A DNA stretch of 64,000 nt from positions 3,314,001 through 3,378,000 of the forward strand of contig NZ_JAJONE010000001.1 of assembly GCF_024700075.1 (NCBI RefSeq). Reading direction: 5' to 3'. Positions 1-7,321 of this stretch are shown piece after piece. Under the pieces are notes generated by a model. That model had not been told where the DNA came from. It ran no database searches and worked only from the letters and a program-made list of their open reading frames with translations. Each line of letters opens with the position of its first letter. The first letter of the stretch is position 1. Made by a program: the position numbers and the translations under genes. Source of the stretch: Hymenobacter sp. J193 (GTDB lineage Bacteria; Bacteroidota; Bacteroidia; Cytophagales; Hymenobacteraceae).

Positions 1-1340
1 GAGCCAGCGTGAGGAACGTGGGCTCGGCGAAGGCACGATAGGCATCCAGCAGACCCTGAAGCAGCAGTGCGTTCCAGCCCGTCAGGATTTTGTCGTCGAG
101 GGCGGGGCGGGGGCGGGCAGCGCGGTACTGCAGCAGCTTCTGCTTCCAGCCTTGCACCAGTTCGGCTACTACGCCGGGCGCCAGCTCGTGCTGCCGGGCA
201 AAGTCTTCGTCGGAAAGCTGACGGTGCAGGATGTTGCGGCCGTGCTCCCAGTTGCCAGCGGCCGTGCAGCTGTAGTAGGCTTCGGCCAGCAGCTCTTCCT
301 GGCCCAGGGCTTCGCGCAGCTCGTCTTTCGTGAATACGTAGAAACGGCCTTCCTCGCCCTCACTGTCGGCATCCAGTGCGGAGTAGAAGCCGCCCTCCGC
401 GCTTAGCAGCTCGCCCTCCGCAAACCGCACGGTTTCGTACACTACTTCCCGGAAAAGCTCGTCGCCGGTTACCTGGTAGGCTTCGGCGTAGAGGCTAATG
501 AGCTGCCCATTGTCGTAGAGCATCTTCTCGAAGCTGGGGAGCCAGCCAGTTTTCATCTACTGAGTAGCGGGCAAAGCCGCCGCCCACCTGGTCGTAGAGG
601 CCGCCCCAGGCCATGCGGCGTAGCGTGAGGGTGGTTTGCTCCAGCGCGGCATGGTTGCCGGTCATATGATGCACGCGCAGCAAAAAGCGCCAGATGCCGG
701 GCATGGGAAACTTCGGCGCGCCGCTTAGTCCGCCTTTTTCCTGGTCGAATTTTGCGGTCAGGTTACCGACGAGCAGCTGAAATTCTTCCTCCGACAAGCC
801 TTCGGCAGCGGCCGGCTGGCGGTGCTTTTCCAGCTCACTGACTTGTAGGGCCTGAGCGAAGTGCTCGGCTGAAGCTTCCAGCTCCTGGCGGTGTTCATTC
901 TGATACGCCTGCCCGATACTAGCCAGCAGCTGCGTCCAGTTGCGGGGCGCGAAATAGGTGCCGCCGTAAAAGGGCTTGGCATCCGGGGTCAGAAACACGT
1001 TCAGAGGCCAGCCGCCGCCCACGCCCATTGCCTGCACCGCCGCCATGTACACCTGGTCCACATCGGGGCGCTCCTCCCGGTCTACCTTGATGCAGACGAA
1101 GTGCGCGTTCATCAGGGCCGCTATCTGCGGATTCTCGAATGATTCGCGCTCCATCACGTGGCACCAGTGGCAGGCCGCGTAGCCAATGCTCACCAGTATC
1201 GGCTTCTGCTCCTGCCGGGCCTGCGCCAACGCTTCTTCACCCCACGGATACCAGTCTACGGAGTTGTGCGCGTGCTGAAGCAGGTACGGGCTCGATTCCT
1301 GAGCCAGCCGATTTGGCGACGATGAACGGGAGCTGGACAT
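1..1340 (-). pseudogene. thioredoxin-domain protein (DUF255/YyaL family), frameshifted, 3' end off the window
   Basis: The N-terminal part ([19 protein letters not shown], then CHWCHVM with Cys57 and Cys60) is the thioredoxin-like domain of the YyaL/spermatogenesis-associated protein 20 family, which is followed by an (alpha/alpha)6 barrel resembling N-acylglucosamine 2-epimerases. Start chosen at the ATG at 1340, which gives [10 protein letters not shown]. The frame breaks near 531-537: the family expects [12 protein letters not shown], but one extra base turns it into [12 protein letters not shown] and a stop at 495. From there to base 1 the next frame reads as a normal family continuation ([18 protein letters not shown], later DDKILTGWNALL). 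The C-terminus lies left of the window. The exact function of this family is not established. The indel is not in a homopolymer. The family call is sure; whether the gene is really broken or misassembled is open. Confidence 0.8.
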
Positions 1341-1365
1341 TAGGCTGGGGCATAGTTGGAAAAAC

Positions 1366-1400
1366 AAAACCCGGCCACTGCGGGCCGGGTTTTGAAAGAA
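1366..1400 (-). terminator. Rho-independent terminator behind the GSCFA gene
   Basis: Perfect 11-bp inverted repeat (1366-1376 with 1383-1393, arm AAAACCCGGCC) with a 6-base loop. Read on the minus strand it is followed by TTTTGTTTTT. It starts 14 bases after the stop of the GSCFA gene and lies before the start of the thioredoxin-domain gene, so it should separate the two transcripts. Confidence 0.8.
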
Positions 1401-1406
1401 GACATT

Positions 1407-4016
1407 TTACGCGTTTTCGGCGCCGGTATCTGGGGCAGCCGGCTTGCGCCGGGAAGGGCGGACCCTTTTCGGCGCAGATGGAGCCGGCGTTTCTGCGGGA
1501 GCTGCCGGAGCTTCAGGCTGAGCGGCGGCCGGGGCCTTGCCGCGTTTCCGCGCTGCCGGCACTTTGGGCGAAGGGGCCTCGGTTGGCGTTTCTGGGGTTG
1601 ACACTTTGGGCTTCGATGGGCGCGTAGGCCGCTTATTGCCGGCAACTGGCGCAGCAGGTGGCGTTTCCGTAGTCTCTGCCGGAGTCCCGCTTGGCGTTTC
1701 GGTGGATGCTAAGGGCTTTTTCCGGGCCGGACGAGGCTTGGCAGCTGGCTTTGGAGTTGCTGGAGCAGCTGGGGGCGCGTCAGCAACTGCGGGCTGCGCG
1801 GGTGCTTCCGCAACGGGCCCTGCAGCTGTCGGTGCTTCGATGGCAACTTCCGTAGGCTGTTTGGCCCGGGCAGGCCGCGCTTGGCGGCTGGCCTGCCCGG
1901 TGCTGCTCAGGTTGCCAGAAGCACCCGTACCCACCGTATGCGGAATGAGTGGCTTCGGAGCAGTTGGCGTCGGCGCAGCTGCAGAACCAGCGGGAGCTAC
2001 CTCAATGGAAGCCGCAACCACCGGAACGACGGGCTCAGGAGTAGGCGCCACGCTAGGCTCCGGGGCTGCTACGGGCGCGTCAACCCGTTCGACGTTGCTG
2101 GTCTGCGGCTCGTCCGGCAGAACCTGGGAAACCGGCGAGTCCGAAATAGCGGATACCGATATTTCTTCCGTTGTCGGAGAAGCATCTGCCGCATACAATG
2201 GCTTAAAGCGCGGAGCAGGCCGATGCGGCTTGCGTACGGCAGCAGCCCGCCGCTCACTGGCTGAACGGCCCGAACGGCCTTCGCGTCGGCCACCTTGGGT
2301 ATCGTCACCAGCGGGTTCGGTCGTATCGAATTCCGAGGGGGTATTCGTATCTGCTTCAGGAGCAGCAACTGGTAAACCAGATTCAATAGCCTGCGCAGTT
2401 TCAGCAACAAATTCGCCTGACAACTCAGCCGCCGGCTGTGGTGGATCCGCTGTTTCGGTTGCCGATGACTGCGTTTCTGCGGTCTGCTCCGGCGCAGTTG
2501 CTTCCGGTAAAGCCGGCTTACGGTTTTTGGAGCGGCGCGAATTGCGCTTGCGGCGCTCCAGCGCGGTTTGCAGCGGCATATCCGGCTGCTCGGTAACCAC
2601 AACTGGCGGAGACGGTGGCAACGGTGACGGTAACGAGTCAGCCACCGGCTCGACAGCCGCTTCGGCTTCGGTCGTTGGCAGCAGCTGGTTTAGCGTAGCG
2701 GTGGTAGCCGCCAGAGCATCGGACTCGGCCGCCAGGCGGGCGGCGTGCTTTTTCTTGTTGCGCTTGGCCCCGCCCCGGCTGCGGCGCTTTTTCCTGATAA
2801 GCGGCTGCTCGCCTTCCAGCGCCGCACCCACGGCTTCTACCAGCGTATCGGCAGCTTCGGGCTCCTCGTCAGCTTCATCTTCCTCCACGTCTTCATCGGG
2901 CCATTCCAGGGCCGAGTCCAGCTGGGCTCCGGCATCAAGCGGCTCCTGCACGGCAACCGTAGCTTCTTCGCCCACGTCGATGCGTTCCTCGTCGTCCTCT
3001 TCGGGTTCGGGAGTTAGTTGCGGCGGGGCAGGAGGGAGGGGCAGCTCGGCTATGCGCTGGCGCACAATAGCCAGCTCGGCCTGCACGCTGGCCTGGGCAC
3101 TGAGGCGCTCCAGGCGTTCCAGCGTTTGTTCCAGAAACTGCCGATGCTCGGGGGCGGCGGCGTAGAGCGGCCGATGGGCCAACGCCTGCCGTACAGCTTC
3201 CCATTCCTTCTTAAAGCGCCCGAATGACTGGTCGAAGTACGTGCGCGTGAACTTCTCCCAGATGTAGTCCTCCGCTACCGCCGAGGGGTGCAGCATGTCA
3301 GGAGCGTAGAAGCGGTAGTCGCGCAAATCGTCCAGCAGCAGCTCGTAGGCCGGGAAGTAAGATATGTCGGGCAGCAACTCGCTGAGGTAGTGGCAGGCCA
3401 CGCGCAGCACCGATTTGCTGACGGAATTCAGCGGCAGCGTATCCTTGATATGCCGCACCGGGCTCACCGTCAGAATAAACCGCAGCCTGGGGTTGATGCG
3501 CCGCAGGTAGGCGTGGGTTTCGGCTACGGCATTGATAATTTCATCGGGCGTGAGCAGCTCTTTTTCGAACCGCTCCGCCGGGATTTTGTGGCAGTTGCTT
3601 ACCAGCTCCCCGGTTTCCTTCAGGCGGTACACGAAGGCCGTGCCCAGCGTCAGCATCACCACGTCCGTCTGGGCCAGGAACGCACCGGTTTCGCGCACCA
3701 CTTCCTGTATGCGCTGGAGTAGGGCCACTGGGTTTTCGGCTCCGAGGCTGGCGGCCAGGTCGTAACTCTGCCAGCGGCCCCGGGCTTCTACCAGGTGCTG
3801 CTGCCAGTCCATATCCTCGCCGGCGGCGGTGCGCAGCAGCTGGCAGGCCGTAAGCGGGTTGAACACGGTGCCAAACGGATTTACCAGCGTAGCAACCTTA
3901 TAATCGGCCAGGCGGCTGCCGATGGTATCGGCAAAGCAGGAACCCACCGTAAGCACCCGCGCGGTGGGCGGCAGCTGCTGCGGGTGAGGGGTAAGAGGTA
4001 ATTCAGTACGAAACAT
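1407..4016 (-). CDS. GSCFA domain protein with long disordered Ala/Pro/Glu and Lys/Arg-rich tail
   Basis: 869 aa from the ATG at 4016 (MFRTELPLTPHP); an in-frame ATG at 4067 would add 17 residues. Residues about 20-300 are a GSCFA domain, named after the motif seen at residues 25-29 (VLTVGSCFADTIG), with LTLGTAFVY and LTVSPVRHIKD further on. GSCFA proteins resemble SGNH/GDSL hydrolases and probably act on an ester or glycan, but the substrate is unknown. From about residue 330 to the end (over 500 aa) the sequence is low complexity: acidic and Pro/Ala-rich stretches alternate with basic islands such as KKRRSRGGAKRNKKK and KRVRPSRRKPAAP, resembling histone H1 or a nucleic-acid-binding tail. 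No signal peptide or membrane segment is visible, so it is probably cytoplasmic. A strong terminator follows it. Confidence 0.85.
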   Translation of the reverse strand: MFRTELPLTPHPQQLPPTARVLTVGSCFADTIGSRLADYKVATLVNPFGTVFNPLTACQLLRTAAGEDMDWQQHLVEARGRWQSYDLAASLGAENPVALLQRIQEVVRETGAFLAQTDVVMLTLGTAFVYRLKETGELVSNCHKIPAERFEKELLTPDEIINAVAETHAYLRRINPRLRFILTVSPVRHIKDTLPLNSVSKSVLRVACHYLSELLPDISYFPAYELLLDDLRDYRFYAPDMLHPSAVAEDYIWEKFTRTYFDQSFGRFKKEWEAVRQALAHRPLYAAAPEHRQFLEQTLERLERLSAQASVQAELAIVRQRIAELPLPPAPPQLTPEPEEDDEERIDVGEEATVAVQEPLDAGAQLDSALEWPDEDVEEDEADEEPEAADTLVEAVGAALEGEQPLIRKKRRSRGGAKRNKKKHAARLAAESDALAATTATLNQLLPTTEAEAAVEPVADSLPSPLPPSPPVVVTEQPDMPLQTALERRKRNSRRSKNRKPALPEATAPEQTAETQSSATETADPPQPAAELSGEFVAETAQAIESGLPVAAPEADTNTPSEFDTTEPAGDDTQGGRREGRSGRSASERRAAAVRKPHRPAPRFKPLYAADASPTTEEISVSAISDSPVSQVLPDEPQTSNVERVDAPVAAPEPSVAPTPEPVVPVVAASIEVAPAGSAAAPTPTAPKPLIPHTVGTGASGNLSSTGQASRQARPARAKQPTEVAIEAPTAAGPVAEAPAQPAVADAPPAAPATPKPAAKPRPARKKPLASTETPSGTPAETTETPPAAPVAGNKRPTRPSKPKVSTPETPTEAPSPKVPAARKRGKAPAAAQPEAPAAPAETPAPSAPKRVRPSRRKPAAPDTGAENA

Positions 4017-4149
4017 CAGCGGTACATCAACCCGAAAAGCGGTGCGGGCCACCGGCTGTTTTTCCATGCTGCGGCGCCAGCCAGCTGGCGGCACCCTCAG
4101 CCGGCCGAGCAAACGCTACCAGGCCAGGAAAAAACGGCTATAGAGAAGA

Positions 4150-4157
4150 CAAAGGTA
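4150..4157 (-). promoter_or_regulatory. candidate -7 promoter element (TACCTTTG) of the GSCFA gene
   Basis: On the minus strand the octamer fits the Bacteroidota consensus TAnnTTTG. It lies 83 bases ahead of the ATG at 4067 and 134 ahead of the ATG at 4016. No clear TTTG is seen at the -33 spacing. Confidence 0.4.
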
Positions 4158-4222
4158 ACAGCCCGCCACCGATTGTGGCACGGCCCTGCCGGGAGTACGT
4201 AAAGTGGTACCGCAAAGGCCAT

Positions 4223-4258
4223 AAAAAAGCCCGGCTGCCAAAGCAACCGGGCTTTTTC
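4223..4258 (-). terminator. Rho-independent terminator behind rplI
   Basis: Inverted repeat of 11 bp (AAAAAGCCCGG at 4224-4234 with CCGGGCTTTTT at 4247-4257) with a 12-base loop. It lies 16 bases downstream of the rplI stop. On the minus strand the stem is followed by a T tract, so it closes the rpsF-rpsR-rplI transcript. Confidence 0.85.
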
Positions 4259-4273
4259 TAAAGCAAGCTGAGC

Positions 4274-4717
4274 TTACTCCGATACTACGTTGAAGCGTAC
4301 TTTGTGCTTCACTTCGCGGTGCAGGTCCAGCGTAGCGGTGTATTCGCCTACCGAGCCAGGCTCCTGGTCGAACGAGAGACGCTTACGGTCTACGTCGATA
4401 CCTTTCGCCTTGAGGGCGTCGGCCAGCTGCAGCGTGGTTACCCGGCCGAAGATGCGGCCGCTTTCACCCACCTTGGCGGGCAGGTCTACCACGGTGTCAC
4501 CGATTTTGTCGGCCACGGCTTGGGCATCGCCCTTTACCTTATCCGCTTTGTGAGCGGCCTGGCGTACGTTTTCGGCAACGATTTTCTTGTTGGTCTTATC
4601 AGCCAGTACGGCCAGACCTTGGGGGAGCAGGTAGTTGCGGCCGAAGCCAGCCTTTACCGTCACAAGATCATTCTTGTAGCCCAGACCCTTTACGTCGTCT
4701 TTCAGGATTACTTCCAT
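4274..4717 (-). CDS. rplI: 50S ribosomal protein L9
   Basis: 147 aa, the normal length for bL9. The N-terminal domain has the family signature (MEVILKDDVKGLGYKNDLVTVKAGFGRNYLLPQG in two overlapping halves: positions 1-18 and 18-34), followed by the long connecting helix rich in Lys/Ala and a C-terminal rRNA-binding domain ending HKVRFNVVSE. L9 binds 23S rRNA domain V near the L1 stalk and helps keep the reading frame. It is the last gene of the rpsF-rpsR-rplI group and is followed by a terminator. The 107-bp gap before it is unusually long for this operon and holds an inverted-repeat block. Confidence 0.97.
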   Translation of the reverse strand: MEVILKDDVKGLGYKNDLVTVKAGFGRNYLLPQGLAVLADKTNKKIVAENVRQAAHKADKVKGDAQAVADKIGDTVVDLPAKVGESGRIFGRVTTLQLADALKAKGIDVDRKRLSFDQEPGSVGEYTATLDLHREVKHKVRFNVVSE

Positions 4718-4724
4718 GTCTATG

Positions 4725-4822
4725 TTTAGTATTGAGCAGTGAGTAGTAAGTATTGAGTAAGAACGGAGCGAAGAAACTTCGCATAGGTCTCACTACTCAA
4801 TACCAACTACCCAATACTAATT
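4725..4822 (-). repeat. inverted-repeat block of TATTGAGTA-like words between rpsR and rplI
   Basis: The left arm (4727-4760) iterates words such as GTATTGAG, GTGAGTAGT and GTATTGAGTA. The right arm (about 4787-4822) carries their reverse complements (TCACTACTCAATAC, ACCCAATACTAA). The arms can fold into an imperfect hairpin inside the rpsF-rpsR-rplI transcript. No ORF of note is present. Its role is unknown; attenuation between rpsR and rplI is one possibility. Confidence 0.6.
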
Positions 4823-4824
4823 TT

Positions 4825-5076
4825 CTATTTCAGCGAATCGGTTACGTAGGGCATCAGCGCCAGGTGACGGGCTTTGGCCACGGCCTGGGCTACTTTGCGC
4901 TGAAACTTCAGGCTGGTACCGGTGATGCGGCGGGGCAGAATGCGGCCCTGCTCGTTCACGAACTTGAGCAGGAAGTTCGGGTCTTTGTAGTCCACGTACT
5001 TGATGCCGGCTTTCTTGAAGCGGCAGTACTTCACGCGCTGCTCCTGCTTGTGGATTCTTTCGTTGGCGAGGCTCAT
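4825..5076 (-). CDS. rpsR: 30S ribosomal protein S18
   Basis: 83 aa, typical for bS18. The core [20 protein letters not shown] and [15 protein letters not shown] are diagnostic, as is [20 protein letters not shown] upstream. It binds 16S rRNA in the platform together with S6, whose gene ends only 4 bases before this start. The N-terminus ([22 protein letters not shown]) includes a single Cys; this is not the C+ zinc form of S18. Co-transcription with rpsF is the conserved arrangement. Confidence 0.97.
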   Translation of the reverse strand: MSLANERIHKQEQRVKYCRFKKAGIKYVDYKDPNFLLKFVNEQGRILPRRITGTSLKFQRKVAQAVAKARHLALMPYVTDSLK

Positions 5077-5080
5077 ATAC

Positions 5081-5458
5081 TTATTGGGCTACAGCTTCCG
5101 ATTGTTGTTTGGCTTTCTGCTGGTTCATCTCCCCGTTCCGACGACGCTGGCTGTAGGCTACAGCGTGCTTGTCGAGTACGGTGGTCAGGAACCGGATAAC
5201 GCGCTCATCGCGGCGGAAGCTGGTTTCCAGCTTGTCCACGATATTGCCCGAACCGGTGAACTCCACGAGAAAGTAGTAGCCGGTCGATTTCTTCTGAATC
5301 GGGTAAGCCAGTTTCTTGAGTCCCCAGCTTTCCTGGTGGATAATGTCGGCGCTATTTTCCTTAAGCACCTGGGTGAACTTCTCGACCGTCTCTTGCACCT
5401 GGCTCTCGTTCAGCACGGGAGTCAAGATGAAGACCGTCTCGTAATTTCTTACTTCCAT
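5081..5458 (-). CDS. rpsF: 30S ribosomal protein S6
   Basis: 125 aa. [20 protein letters not shown] and the [18 protein letters not shown] strand are clear S6 signatures. The C-terminus carries a charged, Gln-rich extension ([21 protein letters not shown]), which is common in Bacteroidota. S6 forms a heterodimer with S18 on the 30S platform. It is the first gene of the operon. A TAnnTTTG element lies 42 bases upstream of the ATG. Confidence 0.97.
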   Translation of the reverse strand: MEVRNYETVFILTPVLNESQVQETVEKFTQVLKENSADIIHQESWGLKKLAYPIQKKSTGYYFLVEFTGSGNIVDKLETSFRRDERVIRFLTTVLDKHAVAYSQRRRNGEMNQQKAKQQSEAVAQ

Positions 5459-5499
5459 TACGACGGGGTGAAAATGTGATTGAAAACTAAATGAGGGCG

Positions 5500-5507
5500 C
5501 AAAGATA
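5500..5507 (-). promoter_or_regulatory. rpsF: -7 promoter element (TATCTTTG) of rpsF-rpsR-rplI
   Basis: Exact match to TAnnTTTG on the minus strand, 42 bases ahead of the rpsF ATG, leaving a leader of about 35 nt. The -33 region has no perfect TTTG at 19 bp. Confidence 0.55.
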
Positions 5508-5760
5508 CGCTTTCCATTCAGGATTGAAGCCGGTGGTTCCGAATTTCTTTTCTGCCCTCCGCATAGTAAGGGCGTAACACTCAGCCGAAAACCGGTTGGC
5601 CAGCTACCATCAGAGCGTTGCTACTCTTTGCCAAAGCAGGTAGCTCCCATTGCTAACTAAAACAGACCCGTATTGCGCTCCTATTATATAAGGAGTAGAT
5701 AAACGCATTTTTAGAACAATTCCAGACAAGCTCGTAAGGCCGAAAATTAGCCTGTGCAGG

Positions 5761-5791
5761 TTTGTTCTCTGGGTTTCCCGACCTACATTTG
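5761..5791 (+). promoter_or_regulatory. actA: Bacteroidota-type promoter of the act operon (TTTG-N19-TACATTTG)
   Basis: TTTG at 5761-5764, exactly 19 bases, then TACATTTG at 5784-5791 matches the Bacteroidota primary-sigma consensus (-33 TTTG, -7 TAnnTTTG). Transcription should start near 5796-5800, about 40 nt before the ATG at 5839. This rules out the upstream in-frame GTG at 5791, which overlaps the -7 element. The cleanest promoter in the window. Confidence 0.75.
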
Positions 5792-5838
5792 TGGCCTTGA
5801 AGCACCCCCGCGTTTCTTTTTCCCCGTCAATTTGTGCT

Positions 5839-7173
5839 ATGACTGGCATCCGACTACGTACCCTTCCTTACTGCTTACTTGCTCTCTTTCTGTCGTTTGC
5901 TTCCCTTGATCGTGCCTCAGCGCAGGATGTGGGAGCTGCCCCGGATGTGAGCAAGGAAGGAGTAGCTCCCGGCGCTACGGCCGTAGCTGCCCCCGCGGCC
6001 GCGGCAGGTGCCACTACCGGCGATGCTGCCGCTATTGCTGCCGGCGACGCCCTTTTCAAAGGCAACTGCGCCCAGTGCCACGCCGTGAATGAAGTGGTGG
6101 TAGGCCCGGCCCTGGCTGGCATCACCAAGCGCCGCTCCCTATCTTGGTTGATTCCGTGGATCAGAAATTCCAGCAAAATGGTGGCCAGCGGCGACGATTA
6201 CGCGGTGAAGATCTACAATCAGTACCAGAAGCAGCAGATGCCCAGCTTCCAGCTCTCGGATGCTGAAATTACCTCGATTGTATCGTATATCACGGCCGAA
6301 GAAGGCAAAGCCAGCCCAGTTGGTGGTGATGCAAAAGGTGAAGTTGGCAAAGATTCAACTGATCCTAAGGGTCCAGGCACGGAAGCCGGTGCCGGTAAGT
6401 ACGTGGATATCCTGCTCATCGTGCTGGTAGTGGTGCTGATTGTGCTGGTGGTAACGCTGGTTATCATTGCCAACATCATGAAGGACGTGCTGCGGGGCCG
6501 CAAGGACCTCGACGGCCGCGACGTAGAACTGCTCGAGCAGCGCTTCGACTGGACCAAGCTTTACAAGTCGAAAGTGGTTCGTGGTCTGGCCCTGGGTATC
6601 TTCCTGCTGGCGGTGCTGTATGAGTCGGTACAAGGCGTAATGGCCGTGGGCCTGCAGCAGGGCTACCAGCCTACCCAGCCTATTGCTTTCTCGCACAAGC
6701 TCCACGCCGGCGAGCATCAGATCAACTGCGCCTACTGCCACACCTCGGTGTACAAAAGCAAGTCGGCCAACATTCCCTCCGCCAACATCTGTATGAACTG
6801 CCACTCGCAGATCAAAACGGAGTCGCCGGAAATCAAGAAAATCTACCGGGCTATTCAAAAGAACCAGCCCATTCAGTGGGTGCGGGTTCATAACCTGCCC
6901 GACCTGGCTTACTTCAACCACTCCCAGCACACGCAGGTGGGTGGCCTGGAATGCCAGACCTGCCACGGCCCCATCCAGAACATGGATGTAGTGTACCAGT
7001 ACTCGGCCCTAACGATGGGCTGGTGCATCAACTGCCACCGCGAGACGCCGCTCAACACCAAGGGCAACGGCTACTACGACAAGCTGGTGCAGCTGCACGA
7101 CAAGGCCAATGGCGCCGTGCCGTTCACCGTATCGTCAAACGGTGGTACCGAGTGCTCGAAGTGCCACTACTAA
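5839..7173 (+). CDS. actA: alternative complex III subunit ActA, multiheme cytochrome c with fused N-terminal monoheme domain
   Basis: 444 aa from the ATG at 5839. Residues 1-28 form a signal peptide (YCLLALFLSFASLDRASAQ). A monoheme cytochrome c domain follows (CAQCH at 77-81, later a Met in the QQMPSF loop). After a Gly/Lys-rich linker come two membrane segments (VDILLIVLVVVLIVLVV and VVRGLALGIFLLAVLYES). The C-terminal part has five CxxCH sites starting at residues 297 (CAYCH), 318 (CMNCH), 372 (CQTCH), 396 (CINCH) and 439 (CSKCH, two residues from the end). The five-heme part is the classic ActA; it passes electrons from ActB towards the acceptor. The fused monoheme domain makes six sites in total. 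First gene of the operon; 148 bases separate it from actB. Confidence 0.93.
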   Translation: MTGIRLRTLPYCLLALFLSFASLDRASAQDVGAAPDVSKEGVAPGATAVAAPAAAAGATTGDAAAIAAGDALFKGNCAQCHAVNEVVVGPALAGITKRRSLSWLIPWIRNSSKMVASGDDYAVKIYNQYQKQQMPSFQLSDAEITSIVSYITAEEGKASPVGGDAKGEVGKDSTDPKGPGTEAGAGKYVDILLIVLVVVLIVLVVTLVIIANIMKDVLRGRKDLDGRDVELLEQRFDWTKLYKSKVVRGLALGIFLLAVLYESVQGVMAVGLQQGYQPTQPIAFSHKLHAGEHQINCAYCHTSVYKSKSANIPSANICMNCHSQIKTESPEIKKIYRAIQKNQPIQWVRVHNLPDLAYFNHSQHTQVGGLECQTCHGPIQNMDVVYQYSALTMGWCINCHRETPLNTKGNGYYDKLVQLHDKANGAVPFTVSSNGGTECSKCHY

Positions 7174-7321
7174 TTGGTTGGTGTGGCTAGGGCACAGCTA
7201 GCCCTATAGCTGCCTCACCTAACTACTCTTACTGGAAATAAAGACAAGCATTGACCTTGTGGACGATGAAAGGTCGAAATCCAAGACCCTAAGTCCCCAA
7301 GCCCCCAAGACCCCATAACAA

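Larger units (their letters stand above)
5459..5838. other. divergent intergenic region between rpsF and actA
   Basis: 380 bases without a supported gene. The left end holds the rpsF promoter element (5500-5507) and the right end the actA promoter (5761-5791). The middle (about 5660-5720) is AT-rich compared with its surroundings. No RNA gene or riboswitch was recognised. Confidence 0.7.

Noticed and set aside
1537..3165. 542-aa open frame on the plus strand
   Set aside because: Shadow of the low-complexity GSCFA tail on the other strand; Gly/Ser/Ala-rich with no domain.
5791..5838. GTG start for actA at 5791
   Set aside because: Overlaps the -7 promoter element; the downstream ATG precedes a proper signal peptide.
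5459..5838. tRNA or riboswitch in the largest intergenic gap
   Set aside because: No cloverleaf, no known aptamer motif seen by eye.
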